Shown here one piece after another: positions 1-10,211 of a DNA stretch of 64,000 nt. How positions within the stretch are numbered: position 1 is the stretch's first letter; the number at the start of each line of letters is the position of its first letter. Under the pieces are notes generated by a model, which was not told the DNA's origin, searched no databases, and saw only the letters and a program-made list of their open reading frames with translations. Both the position numbers and the translations under genes were made by a program. The DNA comes from Scleropages formosus (taxonomy: Eukaryota > Chordata > Actinopteri > Osteoglossiformes > Osteoglossidae), in the NCBI RefSeq assembly GCF_900964775.1, contig NC_041829.1, positions 19,006,215 through 19,070,214 on the forward strand, written 5' to 3'.

Positions 1-1075
1 CAGTAAGTGGAAACATCTACACTGCTTGGCAGAACATTATGCTTTCAGGAAAGTGAAAATATATTTGAACAGGTTGTGTATAATTCCTGAAAAGAAATGA
101 TGGGGTTACAGTCAGGACTACTGCTACCAAAAGACACTGTACATATAAAATAATAACACGCTGCAAATTCGAGCTAATTAAAAAGTTCCAGCAATTAAAT
201 AAAAACCTGTAAGAAAACATTGTTAAATATTATCAGTATTGTTAAATAAATAAAAAATAGAAGAAATGTGATGATTACTTCTGAAGCAAGCATAGAGGCA
301 TTTTTTTATTTTTTTTTTGGATTATGAAAATCAATTGGTAAATAACAGTAGCTCAATGGAATATAGAAAATCGACTGATGCTGCTATTGTCAGGCGGTTA
401 AAACCCCAAGGTCCACCAGAGGAACCACCTGAGATCCATATAATTAAGCCAACACACCTGTGGCTGTCAATTAACCTGATCAGTTCCCAGCCCTATAAAG
501 GGGCTGAAGGCACTGCACTAGTGTGTGGGTTCTTGAGTGAGCCTATATCCAGAGCCTCTTCAACACACATCCTTGTATTAGTTCCATTCATCCAACACTA
601 GTTCACTTATTCTGTAACACCCAGCGTGTCACCCGTACACATTAATCCCTGGTTGGCACTGTGCACTTGTATTTACACTCTGCACTTGGGGTCACTGCAC
701 TTTGTGGGTCCAGATGGTACAGCTATACTGGCCTTGCTGCTTTTAGACCGTTGAAGGTGTTTATGATCACATTTCCCTGCACATGAAACATACATGATGT
801 CGTCCTCACTGAGAGCCTCTCTCTGGAAATACCCCGGTATAATATACAGTAGGCCTAATGTTACATGATGATTGACATCTGAATTCCATTTCATTTGCGT
901 GGTCTACATTTCCTTGAGGTATCTCATAATTTACATTTGAATTTCATTTATGTTACTAGAAGTCTTGAGACACTGATGTCAAACTACATGAAACAGTTTG
1001 ATCTATTAATTTGTATAATAGAATATAATTCATCACAAAGTTTATGATCTGAACCATGAATTTTTTTACTTAATA
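1..1075. other. Gene-poor left flank
   Basis: AT-rich sequence with no credible coding exon on either strand. About 330-790 looks different from its surroundings: it is more GC-balanced, has a TATAAA-containing stretch near 494, and ends in a region rich in short GCACTT/CACTGC motifs. It resembles the promoter end of an old transposable element or a solo LTR, but I see no matching partner copy or clear termini, so it is left unclassified. In mammals RGR lies beyond LRIT1; no opsin-like exon is visible here. Confidence 0.4.
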
Positions 1076-1873
1076 TGTAGCCCACCCACTCGATTCTGAT
1101 GTTTTTTTCTCTAGCATGGGAGGTGAATCGGTGGTGTCTACAGCACAACTTTGGGATGCGTGTACTGTCGCCCCCCCAACTTCGGGGTATGGCTCTTGCT
1201 AGGGTGAGGAGAGGCCCAGTTAGCGTAGTACAGCTATACTGTTATATTACAGTCGTATAAACCTCCCATACTTCACACACAGCGACCCAGCCCCGCCTTC
1301 CTTTGCCGTAAAAAAGAACATTCACACCTACACAGGGACGGTTACAACATTCAGGTGAAATAAGCCCAACAAACATTTAATATAAAACGTCCACACAAAT
1401 AATTCACACCACCAAAACGAACACGTTTTTTTCCCTTTTATGCGACTCAGTCTCTGGTGCCGGCGTCGTCTCGTTGGCGCGCTTTAGTCTGGAGCTCCTT
1501 ATCCACCACCGAGGGAAATTCCCGCCGTTACTCACGGTTTTCGTGCAGGGCAGGAAACCGACAGCGACCTGTCCTCACAGCCACTCTCTCTCCAGTGAGG
1601 ATGGCGGGACGATGATGGCGAGTCCTGGCGACCTTCTCTCCGGGGCCAGTCGCGCTGGCCAAACCCTAATCCTCCACTCCCCAATCCTCCCGGGCTGGTT
1701 GTCGCTCGCGCCGGTTTTTTTTTTCACAAAACCCCCTTCGCGCGAGAACGAACCCAAAACTGCTCGTTCTCCTCGCCCGGTCTCCCCCAAAAAAAAACAA
1801 CTCCCCTTTTTCCCCCGGAACATCCCGCCCCCAAACATCCAACTACACGAGAACAAGTTGCGTAGGGGCTACA
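1076..1873 (-). repeat. 3' LTR of the Gypsy element
   Basis: The left-hand long terminal repeat is the 3' LTR in the element's orientation. It has terminal inverted octamers TGTAGCCC/GGGCTACA and matches 8085-8881 along its whole length apart from the length of one T run. A small open frame inside it (about 1474-1908 on the plus strand) recurs in the other LTR and is not a gene. Confidence 0.95.
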
Positions 1874-1883
1874 CTCTTCCCCC
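1874..1883 (-). other. Polypurine tract of the Gypsy element
   Basis: Directly inside the 3' LTR, the minus strand reads GGGGGAAGAG immediately before the LTR's TGTAG. This is the expected position and composition for the plus-strand DNA primer of an LTR retrotransposon. Confidence 0.75.
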
Positions 1884-1972
1884 ACCAAAATTTGTCATGT
1901 CCTCATGACAAGCAACCCACATCACGTCCCATCCTTTCAACATCATATTAGAACAGAATATATACATTCCCT

Positions 1973-4900
1973 TCAACCTATCCACTTGTACAAAGTGCTG
2001 GTGTATCTCCGGATAGGAGGTGAAGAGAAACTAGCGAAACCTTCCCCAACCTTAACTGAAATAGCTCTATGTGTGCTAACAGCTACTGTAGTGGGGCTCC
2101 CCAGCTTATCATAGGTGAGTCGGGTAGGGGCCCTTCTCAGTCGCTGAGGCCGCGCAGACCCCGCCGAGTTCTCTGCGACATTATCCCGTCCCTCACTCAC
2201 TTCTTCTGCTGTCCGTACCCCAGCACCACACTCGACTTCATCTCCCGGAACATCCGTCCTACAAGTTGCAGTGGGTCCATCCACGTCCATCACTGCCGGC
2301 CCCTCAACCGCAGTCATTTCCAGCCCTGAGCCATTCGTGAGAACATCCAGACCCAAATCCAGGTCAACGAGTTCAACAGATCCACTGCTTAAAGGCTCTG
2401 GCTCCGGTGACCTCCTCTGAGGATAACAGTCATACCAGACCCCCGTTTCTTCTTCTTCTGAATCAGACTCAGGCTCCCTTGCACATTCCAGTTCAACCGC
2501 TGGCAAGCATGAGCGACCACAACTCTCATCTCTCGTTTGGAGCCGCTTACTAGCCCTCCTTTTAAATTTGGATGCCTCTGTAGTCTTTTCAGACCGCCAC
2601 CGTACCTCCTGCCCAATAGGCAGAATGTGATTGCGGTGCAGTACTTTCCCAGGGCCCAATTCACCCTCTGGCTTCAATCTGAACACAGGCAACCCAGGAA
2701 GTTGATCCTCCACAACATAAGGGGTGTCCTTCCAGCGGTCAGCAAGCTTGGCCTTCCCCTGCAGTCCAAGATTTCGAATCAAGACGCGGTCACCAGGAGC
2801 TAAAGGGCAGTAACGGACCCTCTGATCGTACTGTCGCTTGTTCCCTTCATTCCTCTTTTTCGACACACTCTCAGCCAACTGATATGCAGCTTGAAGCTCA
2901 CGCTTCATGTTTTTGACGTATCTTGTATAGGATTTGTTGGAGGTACCGTCACCCGATGCTCCAAATGCCACATCTACTGGCAACCTAGCCTCTCGACCAA
3001 ACATTAGGAAATACGGCGAGTAGCCGGTTGACTCATTCAGCGTGCAGTTGTACGCATGTACGAGATAGCCAATGTGCTTACCCCATTTCCTTTTGTCTGG
3101 CGCGTCAAGGGTCCCGAGCATATCAAGCAGAGTTCGGTTAAACCGCTCCGGCTGGGGATCGCCCTGAGGATGGTAAGGTGTAGTTCTTGATTTCTTTATG
3201 CCGAGCATGCCCAACAACTCATGGATGAGCCGACTCTCAAAATCCCTGCCTTGATCAGAGTGCACCCTCTTGGGCAGCCCATAGTGGATGAAGTATTTCT
3301 CCCACAGAACCTTAGCGACAGTTTCCGCCTTCTGATCCCTAGTTGCAAAAGCTTGAGCATAGCGGGTGTAGTGATCTGTAATCACAAGCACGTTGAAGAG
3401 GTTGCTGGAATCAGGCTCAATCGTCAAGAAATCCATGCAAACGAGATCCATCGGTCCATCACTGCGAAGATGCGACAACTCAGCAGTTCTCTTGGGCAGT
3501 GTTTTCCTCTGAATACACCTGAGACAGCTTTTACAGTACCTTTCAACCTGTGTCTTCATGCGAGGCCAATAAAACCTCTCCCGTAGCAGCCCATAGGTCT
3601 TCTCAAACCCAAGATGGCCCGACTGGTCATGTAGAGACTGGAGTACTGTCTCTCGGAACTCTTGGGGAAGCAACAGTTGCTGGCGAGGCGGCTTGTTGGG
3701 TGGCTTACTCATCCTGTACAATACGGAATTCACAACCTGTAACTTATCCCACTCTTTCAGCAGCAAAGACACATCAGGATGTCTCACTTTGTTGGCACGC
3801 TCGGCATTCTTCTGATTAACCGCATGCCACACTTCGCCAATGCAGGGGTCTTTCTGCTGTGAATATGAGAGGTCTGTTGGAGTCAGTTGGGGCAGCTGCT
3901 GAATATTCAGGAAAGACAAGTTGCAATAGGCTTTGGGTACCGCCCCTTTTGATGAGCCCATGAGATCAATCGCTCTGCAGTGACGATAGCGAGGTGGTCT
4001 GACTGAGGACATCTGGCAGATAGCTTGGACTGAGTCAGCTGGCATGGCCCCTCTCCCCTGAGATGCCTCAGGAGGGACATGTGAGCGCCGTGACAAGGCG
4101 TCTGCCTCAACATTCTGCTTCCCGGGGCGGTACTTCAGGCTGAAATCATATGTGGCCAGTTCTGCCAGCCATCGATGCCCTGCTGCATCCAACTTGGCTG
4201 TGGTCAGGACATAAGTCAATGGGTTATTGTCTGTGTGCACCTCAAACTTAGCTCCATAGAGGTAATCATGCAGCTTGTCGGTAATCGCCCACTTTAATGC
4301 CAAAAACTCTAGCTTATGGGTGGGGTAATTTTTCTCTGCTGGGGTAAGGCTTCTGCTGACAAAAGCCACAGGGCGCAGGCCTGCTCCCTGATCCTGATAG
4401 AGGACACCCCCCAAACCTTCTCTACTAGCATCAACATGTAGCACATAAGGCAGTCCTGGATTGGCGATGGCCAAAACTGGGGCCTCTGTGAGACTCCTTT
4501 TTAGCGTTTCAAAAGCTTTCTCGCAGTCCTCATCCCACCTAGGACCAAACGGCTCTGAAGGGTGGTGCCACTCCTTTGGACACAGACCTGATGTTGGTTT
4601 CCTTCCATGCTGAGAGGCAGTCTTAGCCCCTGCCACTCTTCTTGGTCCTCTAGCTACGATGCAGCCCTGCAGCAGCTGATTTAAAGGATAACAGACCTTG
4701 GAGAAATCTTTCACAAACCGTCTGTAGTACCCACAAAACCCGAGAAAAGAGCGAAGAGCAGTAATGCTCTCTGGGCGTGGCCACGACTTCACTGCGTCAA
4801 CCTTCGAGGGATCTGTAGCAATGCCATCTCTGGACACAACATGACCAAGGTAAGTCACCGAAGGGCAGCAGAACTGGCACTTGTCCAAAGACAACTTCAG

Positions 4901-6493
4901 TCCCTCCTCCTTTAGTCTGTCCAGCACCTTTAGAAGGCGCTGCTCATGCTCTTCCAATGTTCGCCCAAATACAATGATGTCATCAAGATACACCAGGCAT
5001 TCCAGAAGATTCATATCTCCTACAGTCCGCTCCATGACCCGTTGGAAGGTTGCTGGGGCCCCACATATCCCTTGGGGCATCCGCTCAAACTGGTAAAATC
5101 CTGCGGGACAGATGAATGTGGTCTTTTCCTTGTCTGCCGCGCTCAGAGGGATCTGATAATAACCACTTCTGAGGTCCAGCACACTGAACCACTGGCTACC
5201 ACTCAGGCAAGCCAAAGCATCCTCCACCCGAGGGACTGTGTACTGATCAGGAATTGTTCTCCTGTTCAGGGTTCTGTAGTCCACACACATACGTATGGTT
5301 CCGTTTTTCTTCCGAACCACCACTATCGGAGAAGCGTAAGGACTCCGAGATTCTGAGATGATTCCAGCCTCCTTTAGATCATGGAGATGTTTCCTCACAT
5401 CCTCTAGATCCCCTGGCGGTAAACGTCTAGAACGCTCTCTGAAAGGCGTTTCATTCGTCACTCGAATGTGGTGCTGCGTACTCTTAGCACACCCTACATC
5501 AAATTCACTGCAAGAAAAGACCTCTTTCCTCTCCATCATTTTCCAACACAGTCTATCCTTCCACTCAATAGACACAGGAGAGTCCCCAAAGTTGAAAGAG
5601 GAGGGGGATAGTTGAGACATATGTGGCATCGTCTCCTCCCTACCTAGCCCCTTATTCATCACATCCACTGGGAATAGGTGCGCAATAGGCATTCCACGTT
5701 TTAATGTCACCGGCTGCTGAGACACATTCCTCAAAGTGACTGCGAGGTGACGGCACTGGACAGTTCCTGGCTCCTCTACAACAGGCATTACCAGCAGCCC
5801 TTCCGGGAAAGGGCCCTCCTCTGGGTGATCTACAACCACGGCCTGACTATTCAGGTGCCCAGGAAACTTTGGAGTGCCAATCACTGTAGCAACACCCCCT
5901 GGGGCCAGAGTGAAAGGCTTGCTCCTCGTGAACCAGACGGTCCCTCGCCTTTCCTCGGCCAGGCCGTCAGAAGCTTCCTGGAACTTCTCATACGCTTCTT
6001 TTATTACTGGGTGGACAGCAAGGGTAGCTAAGAAATTTCCCCCCTTTTGATTTATGCAAGACTGGAAGAGCCTCCTAACTATGGAGGTGTTTGTACCAAT
6101 CACCCCAGAAACCTCCCCTTTCACAACCGGGTCTGGACACACAAGCACAAGCGTTTCTATGGTCTCCACTACTCCAACTACGTCTCCAGTGAACTCCAGT
6201 TTCACGCACAGATAGCCATCATATGGATATTGCTCCACACTAAGGCCCCAAATCTCTAGGCACTCGATAGGGGTCAAAGGCAAGTGCTTCAAATACTGGT
6301 CATAGAAGGAGCGATACAGTAGAGTAATCTGGGAACCGCTATCGAGCAAAGCTTTAGCGTAAATGCCCTCAATTTGTACCGAGACAATAGCACTGGGTCC
6401 AACTAAACCCTCTGGCAATATAGCCTCCCTTTGCCGTAGCATATCACACCTGGTGGAACGTGTCTTCTCCGGGGCGGCAGGCCGTTCCTTCAC
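1973..6493 (-). CDS. Gypsy Pol polyprotein
   Basis: A frame of about 1,506 codons, part of the retrotransposon. Domains in order: aspartic protease with a DSG active-site triad near residue 51; reverse transcriptase with the YLDD form of the YxDD box; RNase H (HVDASREGLGG region); an integrase zinc-binding HHCC segment (HLGFEKTYG ... CKSCLRC); and an integrase core with D, D and E in the contexts VCMDF, HSDQGRDFES and PERFNRTL. An acidic, proline-containing C-terminal extension follows and runs into the region beside the LTR. The domain order is that of Ty3/Gypsy elements. It abuts gag with a four-base overlap; elements of this family join Gag and Pol by frameshift or read-through. Confidence 0.93.
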   Translation of the reverse strand: MKERPAAPEKTRSTRCDMLRQREAILPEGLVGPSAIVSVQIEGIYAKALLDSGSQITLLYRSFYDQYLKHLPLTPIECLEIWGLSVEQYPYDGYLCVKLEFTGDVVGVVETIETLVLVCPDPVVKGEVSGVIGTNTSIVRRLFQSCINQKGGNFLATLAVHPVIKEAYEKFQEASDGLAEERRGTVWFTRSKPFTLAPGGVATVIGTPKFPGHLNSQAVVVDHPEEGPFPEGLLVMPVVEEPGTVQCRHLAVTLRNVSQQPVTLKRGMPIAHLFPVDVMNKGLGREETMPHMSQLSPSSFNFGDSPVSIEWKDRLCWKMMERKEVFSCSEFDVGCAKSTQHHIRVTNETPFRERSRRLPPGDLEDVRKHLHDLKEAGIISESRSPYASPIVVVRKKNGTIRMCVDYRTLNRRTIPDQYTVPRVEDALACLSGSQWFSVLDLRSGYYQIPLSAADKEKTTFICPAGFYQFERMPQGICGAPATFQRVMERTVGDMNLLECLVYLDDIIVFGRTLEEHEQRLLKVLDRLKEEGLKLSLDKCQFCCPSVTYLGHVVSRDGIATDPSKVDAVKSWPRPESITALRSFLGFCGYYRRFVKDFSKVCYPLNQLLQGCIVARGPRRVAGAKTASQHGRKPTSGLCPKEWHHPSEPFGPRWDEDCEKAFETLKRSLTEAPVLAIANPGLPYVLHVDASREGLGGVLYQDQGAGLRPVAFVSRSLTPAEKNYPTHKLEFLALKWAITDKLHDYLYGAKFEVHTDNNPLTYVLTTAKLDAAGHRWLAELATYDFSLKYRPGKQNVEADALSRRSHVPPEASQGRGAMPADSVQAICQMSSVRPPRYRHCRAIDLMGSSKGAVPKAYCNLSFLNIQQLPQLTPTDLSYSQQKDPCIGEVWHAVNQKNAERANKVRHPDVSLLLKEWDKLQVVNSVLYRMSKPPNKPPRQQLLLPQEFRETVLQSLHDQSGHLGFEKTYGLLRERFYWPRMKTQVERYCKSCLRCIQRKTLPKRTAELSHLRSDGPMDLVCMDFLTIEPDSSNLFNVLVITDHYTRYAQAFATRDQKAETVAKVLWEKYFIHYGLPKRVHSDQGRDFESRLIHELLGMLGIKKSRTTPYHPQGDPQPERFNRTLLDMLGTLDAPDKRKWGKHIGYLVHAYNCTLNESTGYSPYFLMFGREARLPVDVAFGASGDGTSNKSYTRYVKNMKRELQAAYQLAESVSKKRNEGNKRQYDQRVRYCPLAPGDRVLIRNLGLQGKAKLADRWKDTPYVVEDQLPGLPVFRLKPEGELGPGKVLHRNHILPIGQEVRWRSEKTTEASKFKRRASKRLQTRDESCGRSCLPAVELECAREPESDSEEEETGVWYDCYPQRRSPEPEPLSSGSVELVDLDLGLDVLTNGSGLEMTAVEGPAVMDVDGPTATCRTDVPGDEVECGAGVRTAEEVSEGRDNVAENSAGSARPQRLRRAPTRLTYDKLGSPTTVAVSTHRAISVKVGEGFASFSSPPIRRYTSTLYKWIG

Positions 6494-7968
6494 TGGGCCC
6501 CTGGGAAGTTTCCCGGCGGCTGCCTTAATTTCAATAGTCGGTTCGTCACCTTTCGAAGGTTCTCTGGATTAGGACACTCTCGCTGGAAATGCCCATCTTC
6601 ACCACATCGATAGCAAAAAACACCAGCACGATACTGGGGTCTGGGAGCACCCTCCCTTCCGCAGGCATACAAGGTCCCTGTACCCTTCGGATTGAGATTC
6701 TGCATGGTCTGCTGTGGTATGCCATCGGAGGCAGCTATCGAGGCAGAAAACAGCCGGGCAACCTCCGTCTTTAGCCCTCTGAACTCTTCCCTGAGCCGTT
6801 CTATTTCCTGACCATTCCCCGCTACCACAGGTACTGCAACATTTTCAGGCTGCACTGGTACGGGGGAGGGTGTAGCGCACCCCACACACCTAACCATTGC
6901 TGGAAGAGCAGCGTTCCCCACACTTTGCCTTGCCAGGATCATTTCCTCTTCTTCTCGGACATCACGGAGCAACTCTGTGAAACTTGGAGGAGGTTTAAGC
7001 TTATACATCGTTCGAATGCGCATGGCAACAAGATCATGGGACAGAGCTCCTCGTGCAACCTGCTCAATGCGAATTTGGTCCAGGTCGGCCACCTCAGCCC
7101 CACCTTTACGATGAACTGCATGCAACAGTTTGTCTAGACGGAACAAGTATGCTGATAGTTTCTCACCTTCCTGCTGGAATGTACCACGGAACCTTACCAT
7201 GAGATCAGCCGCACTGTCTGTGGTCCCAAAAGCTGCCTCCAGGGCTTTGAGGTAATCATCGGCAGTGACAGAGGGGTTACTAACCCTTAAGCACCGGACA
7301 ATGTCTGCTGCTGGCCCTTTGAGACTCTCAGCTATCCTCTGCTTCTTGACAATATCTGAACACTGCCATTCATCCAACATGTGAGTGGTCTGCTCAGCCC
7401 AGGCATCATACTCTTCCTCTCCCGGTGGAGTTGGTTTCACACCGGAGAACAAGCGAAGTTTACGATAGCCGAGTCCGTCCATAGGCGTGGCTTGGCATTT
7501 CTCCACAAGTGAAGAGATGGCATCCACGAGTTTGGTGTTCAAGTCTGGAGCGACAGGTGGCGCTGGAGTAGGCCCAAACCAGCCTGAGACATCAGCTAGA
7601 GTCTTCCCTTCACTTGCTAGGAATGACAGGAATTTTGCCTGGAAACTGCCTCTTTCACCAAGTATTGGACATTCTCGGGTCTCGCTGACATTAACCACCC
7701 AGGGCCCCGACTCACCTCCAAAGGCTAACTGTTCAGGTATGGTAGCCTTAGTCATATCATTTGTGGTTTCAACTAACACAAGTTGGTTGTCTCCAGCCGG
7801 TTCTAAACACCGTCCCCTTACCTTACAATGACCAAATACTCCCACCCCATCCAGCACCTTGTACACAGTCTCATCAGTAATGTCAACAGAAACCCCACTA
7901 AGCACAACAGCTTTTCTTATATCAATACCCTTGTCGTTACACCATTGGACTATCTGCTTTGACTCCAT
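6490..7968 (-). CDS. Gypsy Gag protein, PNMA-like, with CCHC zinc knuckle
   Basis: A 492-codon structural protein of the retrotransposon. The N-terminal hundred residues (opening MESKQIVQWC, then AVVLSGVSVDITDETV) resemble the N-terminal domain of vertebrate PNMA proteins, which are domesticated Gypsy Gags. The middle has a capsid-like helical region (FSGVKPTPPGEEEYDAW, then VMVRFRGTF-type helices). The C-terminus has a single CCHC knuckle, CYRCGEDGHFQREC. It begins about 97 bases inside the primer-binding site, as expected for the first gene of such an element. The similarity to PNMA is from memory of the family. Confidence 0.9.
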   Translation of the reverse strand: MESKQIVQWCNDKGIDIRKAVVLSGVSVDITDETVYKVLDGVGVFGHCKVRGRCLEPAGDNQLVLVETTNDMTKATIPEQLAFGGESGPWVVNVSETRECPILGERGSFQAKFLSFLASEGKTLADVSGWFGPTPAPPVAPDLNTKLVDAISSLVEKCQATPMDGLGYRKLRLFSGVKPTPPGEEEYDAWAEQTTHMLDEWQCSDIVKKQRIAESLKGPAADIVRCLRVSNPSVTADDYLKALEAAFGTTDSAADLMVRFRGTFQQEGEKLSAYLFRLDKLLHAVHRKGGAEVADLDQIRIEQVARGALSHDLVAMRIRTMYKLKPPPSFTELLRDVREEEEMILARQSVGNAALPAMVRCVGCATPSPVPVQPENVAVPVVAGNGQEIERLREEFRGLKTEVARLFSASIAASDGIPQQTMQNLNPKGTGTLYACGREGAPRPQYRAGVFCYRCGEDGHFQRECPNPENLRKVTNRLLKLRQPPGNFPGAQ

Positions 7969-8064
7969 GTTACAACAACTTTCCAGACATCAAACCACAA
8001 ATCATATCAAAGAGACATCAAATCATACAAAAATATACTCACAAATACAGAAAACAGTAATCAT

Positions 8065-8082
8065 ATCCCGGACGAGCCCCCA
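8065..8082 (-). other. Primer-binding site matching tRNA-Pro
   Basis: Two bases inside the 5' LTR, the minus strand reads TGGGGGCTCGTCCGGGAT. This 18-mer is complementary to the 3' end of tRNA-Pro and is the same primer site known from murine leukaemia-type retroviruses. Confidence 0.9.
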
Positions 8083-8084
8083 AG

Positions 8085-8881
8085 TGTAGCCCACCCACTC
8101 GATTCTGATGTTTTTTTCTCTAGCATGGGAGGTGAATCGGTGGTGTCTACAGCACAACTTTGGGATGCGTGTACTGTCGCCCCCCCAACTTCGGGGTATG
8201 GCTCTTGCTAGGGTGAGGAGAGGCCCAGTTAGCGTAGTACAGCTATACTGTTATATTACAGTCGTATAAACCTCCCATACTTCACACACAGCGACCCAGC
8301 CCCGCCTTCCTTTGCCGTAAAAAAGAACATTCACACCTACACAGGGACGGTTACAACATTCAGGTGAAATAAGCCCAACAAACATTTAATATAAAACGTC
8401 CACACAAATAATTCACACCACCAAAACGAACACGTTTTTTTCCCTTTTATGCGACTCAGTCTCTGGTGCCGGCGTCGTCTCGTTGGCGCGCTTTAGTCTG
8501 GAGCTCCTTATCCACCACCGAGGGAAATTCCCGCCGTTACTCACGGTTTTCGTGCAGGGCAGGAAACCGACAGCGACCTGTCCTCACAGCCACTCTCTCT
8601 CCAGTGAGGATGGCGGGACGATGATGGCGAGTCCTGGCGACCTTCTCTCCGGGGCCAGTCGCGCTGGCCAAACCCTAATCCTCCACTCCCCAATCCTCCC
8701 GGGCTGGTTGTCGCTCGCGCCGGTTTTTTTTTCACAAAACCCCCTTCGCGCGAGAACGAACCCAAAACTGCTCGTTCTCCTCGCCCGGTCTCCCCCAAAA
8801 AAAAACAACTCCCCTTTTTCCCCCGGAACATCCCGCCCCCAAACATCCAACTACACGAGAACAAGTTGCGTAGGGGCTACA
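8085..8881 (-). repeat. 5' LTR of the Gypsy element
   Basis: The right-hand LTR, which is 5' in the element's orientation, is essentially identical to 1076-1873. It should carry the element's promoter. The shared GC-rich stretch near 8460-8880 gives open frames on both strands that are not genes. Confidence 0.95.
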
Positions 8882-8885
8882 AATA

Positions 8886-9342
8886 TAAAACCTTTGTACT
8901 TGACACGTGACTTTCTCTTAACACCATGTTTACCTGTGACTTGGACTTCAAAAACCGGTATTCACCGTAAGTTCATGGTAAAAATACTTTTCAGCGATGA
9001 AGTAAAAGACTAATAATATGGTGCGAAAATGGGGAGCTGCGTCTGTTCATAAGTCAGTGTGTAACCACAGTAAAACACAGTGTTGTGACGTTCAGACAGA
9101 CAAAGCTGCACGTTCTGGAGCTCTTCCTGTGGAAACGGGTTTGAATGTAGAAATACTGAATGTTGTAGAAAAGTGTTACGACGAAACACGACAGGATGCT
9201 GCTCTTGTACCTTCATCATGTCCCTGTTTCTCACATTCACCTTATGGTCTCATGTGTAGTTTGTGTACAGCTGTGGAATAGTCACACATACTTTCCCTGT
9301 ATTCCTCCTCTTATTATTATTATTTTCCTGAAACAGGCAAGC
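8886..9342. other. Intergenic, no feature recognised
   Basis: This lies between the retrotransposon and the next SINE. It has mixed composition, no convincing coding frame and no repeat I recognise. Confidence 0.5.
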
Positions 9343-9549
9343 GGGGGGGCAGGGTGGCGCAGCCGGATGGACCGGGTCCTGCTCTCCGGTGGGCCTGGGG
9401 TTCGAGTCCCGCTTGGGGTGCCTTGCGATGGACTGGCGTCCCGTCCTGGGTGTGTCCCCTCCAGCCTTACGCCCTGTGTTGCCGGGTTAGGCTCCGGTCC
9501 CCTGCGACCCCATCATATGGGACGAGCGGTTCAGACGACGTGTGTGTGA
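9343..9549 (+). mobile_element. tRNA-headed SINE ending in a TG repeat
   Basis: A SINE of about 200 bp. Its head resembles a tRNA gene, with an A-box-like GGTGGCGCAGCCGG and a B-box GGTTCGAGTCCC. A conserved body follows (GACTGGCGTCCCGTCCTGG, CTGTGTTGCCGGGTTAGGC, GGGACGAGCGGTTC) and a TG-rich tail. The same family recurs at 14243-14446, 18630-18708, 40944-41128 and 59771-59993. This copy is full length and moderately diverged. It lies about 660 bp upstream of the LRIT1 start codon. Confidence 0.85.
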
Positions 9550-10211
9550 GTGAAATACGCAACGCGCTGCTTTGCCTTTTTTAAAATGAGGATTGTTGCT
9601 GCGAACAACCAGCAGTTTACTTCGTAATTTTAATGAGCGCAGAACCCTTCGATGACCGATGGGACATTTTTTCCCCGTTAATTCAATCGATCATCAGTTC
9701 CGATGAGTTCGGCAGCCGCCGGAGCAGATTTTGCTCAGAGGAGCGGCCACAAGAAGCGTCACCGACACGGGCTGTTCGTGCGAAGCAAGCGGAGGAGGAG
9801 AAGCGACCCGTCCGTGTCCGTCCGTGTCCGCCCCCCCCCGCCGCGGTCCCCTCGCTCGTCCAATGGGACAAGCGCCCCTCCTCGCTGCGCGTAGCGGCGC
9901 TCTCAGTCTCAGGCTCAGGCTCAGGCTCTGCCCCCCGCAGCCTATGACGTTCCGGGAAGCCCTAAGAGCGTCCATGGAAAAAGCCGAGCGCTTCGCTAAG
10001 CCTCAAGCCTCCCGCTTCTATCCCCTTTATGATCTGGGGATTCGGAGCAGCCGCATCACTATGGGACACCGGCGGGCGGGACTGCAGGACCCGGCCGTGG
10101 TCCGTACTGCCCCCTGAACTTAGCTGAACTTCAGCCGAACAGACTCAGCTCGCGCTCCTTTTTGCCTTTTTCTCCTCCTCAAATTTACTCTAGTACTAGA
10201 GAGGAAAAGTC
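9550..10211 (+). promoter_or_regulatory. GC-rich region upstream of LRIT1, likely promoter and 5' UTR
   Basis: GC- and CpG-rich sequence leads up to the LRIT1 start codon, with a short direct repeat of CAGGCT near 9909-9927. Several open frames here run on both strands because of composition and show no recognisable protein. I infer that transcription of LRIT1 starts within it; no TATA box is obvious and the start site cannot be placed by eye. Confidence 0.4.

Larger units (their letters stand above)
1076..8881 (-). mobile_element. Whole-looking Ty3/Gypsy LTR retrotransposon with a PNMA-like Gag
   Basis: A complete LTR retrotransposon on the minus strand. The LTRs (1076-1873 and 8085-8881, about 798 bp) are essentially identical, differing at about one site in a homopolymer. 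Each begins TGTAGCCC and ends GGGGCTACA. A 4-bp duplication, AATA, flanks the element at 1072-1075 and 8882-8885. Order in the element's own sense is LTR, tRNA-Pro primer site, gag, pol (protease, reverse transcriptase, RNase H, integrase), polypurine tract, LTR. No envelope-like frame is seen. The placement of integrase after RNase H identifies Ty3/Gypsy rather than Ty1/Copia. LTR identity implies a very recent insertion. It appears whole, with no obvious breaks. Confidence 0.95.

Noticed and set aside
1474-1908. Open frames in the left LTR (also 1575-1856, 8483-9013 and 8541-8864)
   Set aside because: They repeat in both LTRs, run on both strands and come from GC-rich repeat sequence, so they are not genes.
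9633-10117. Cluster of overlapping Arg/Pro-rich frames upstream of LRIT1
   Set aside because: Present in several frames on both strands of CpG-rich DNA, with no recognisable protein or splice context; read as promoter composition.
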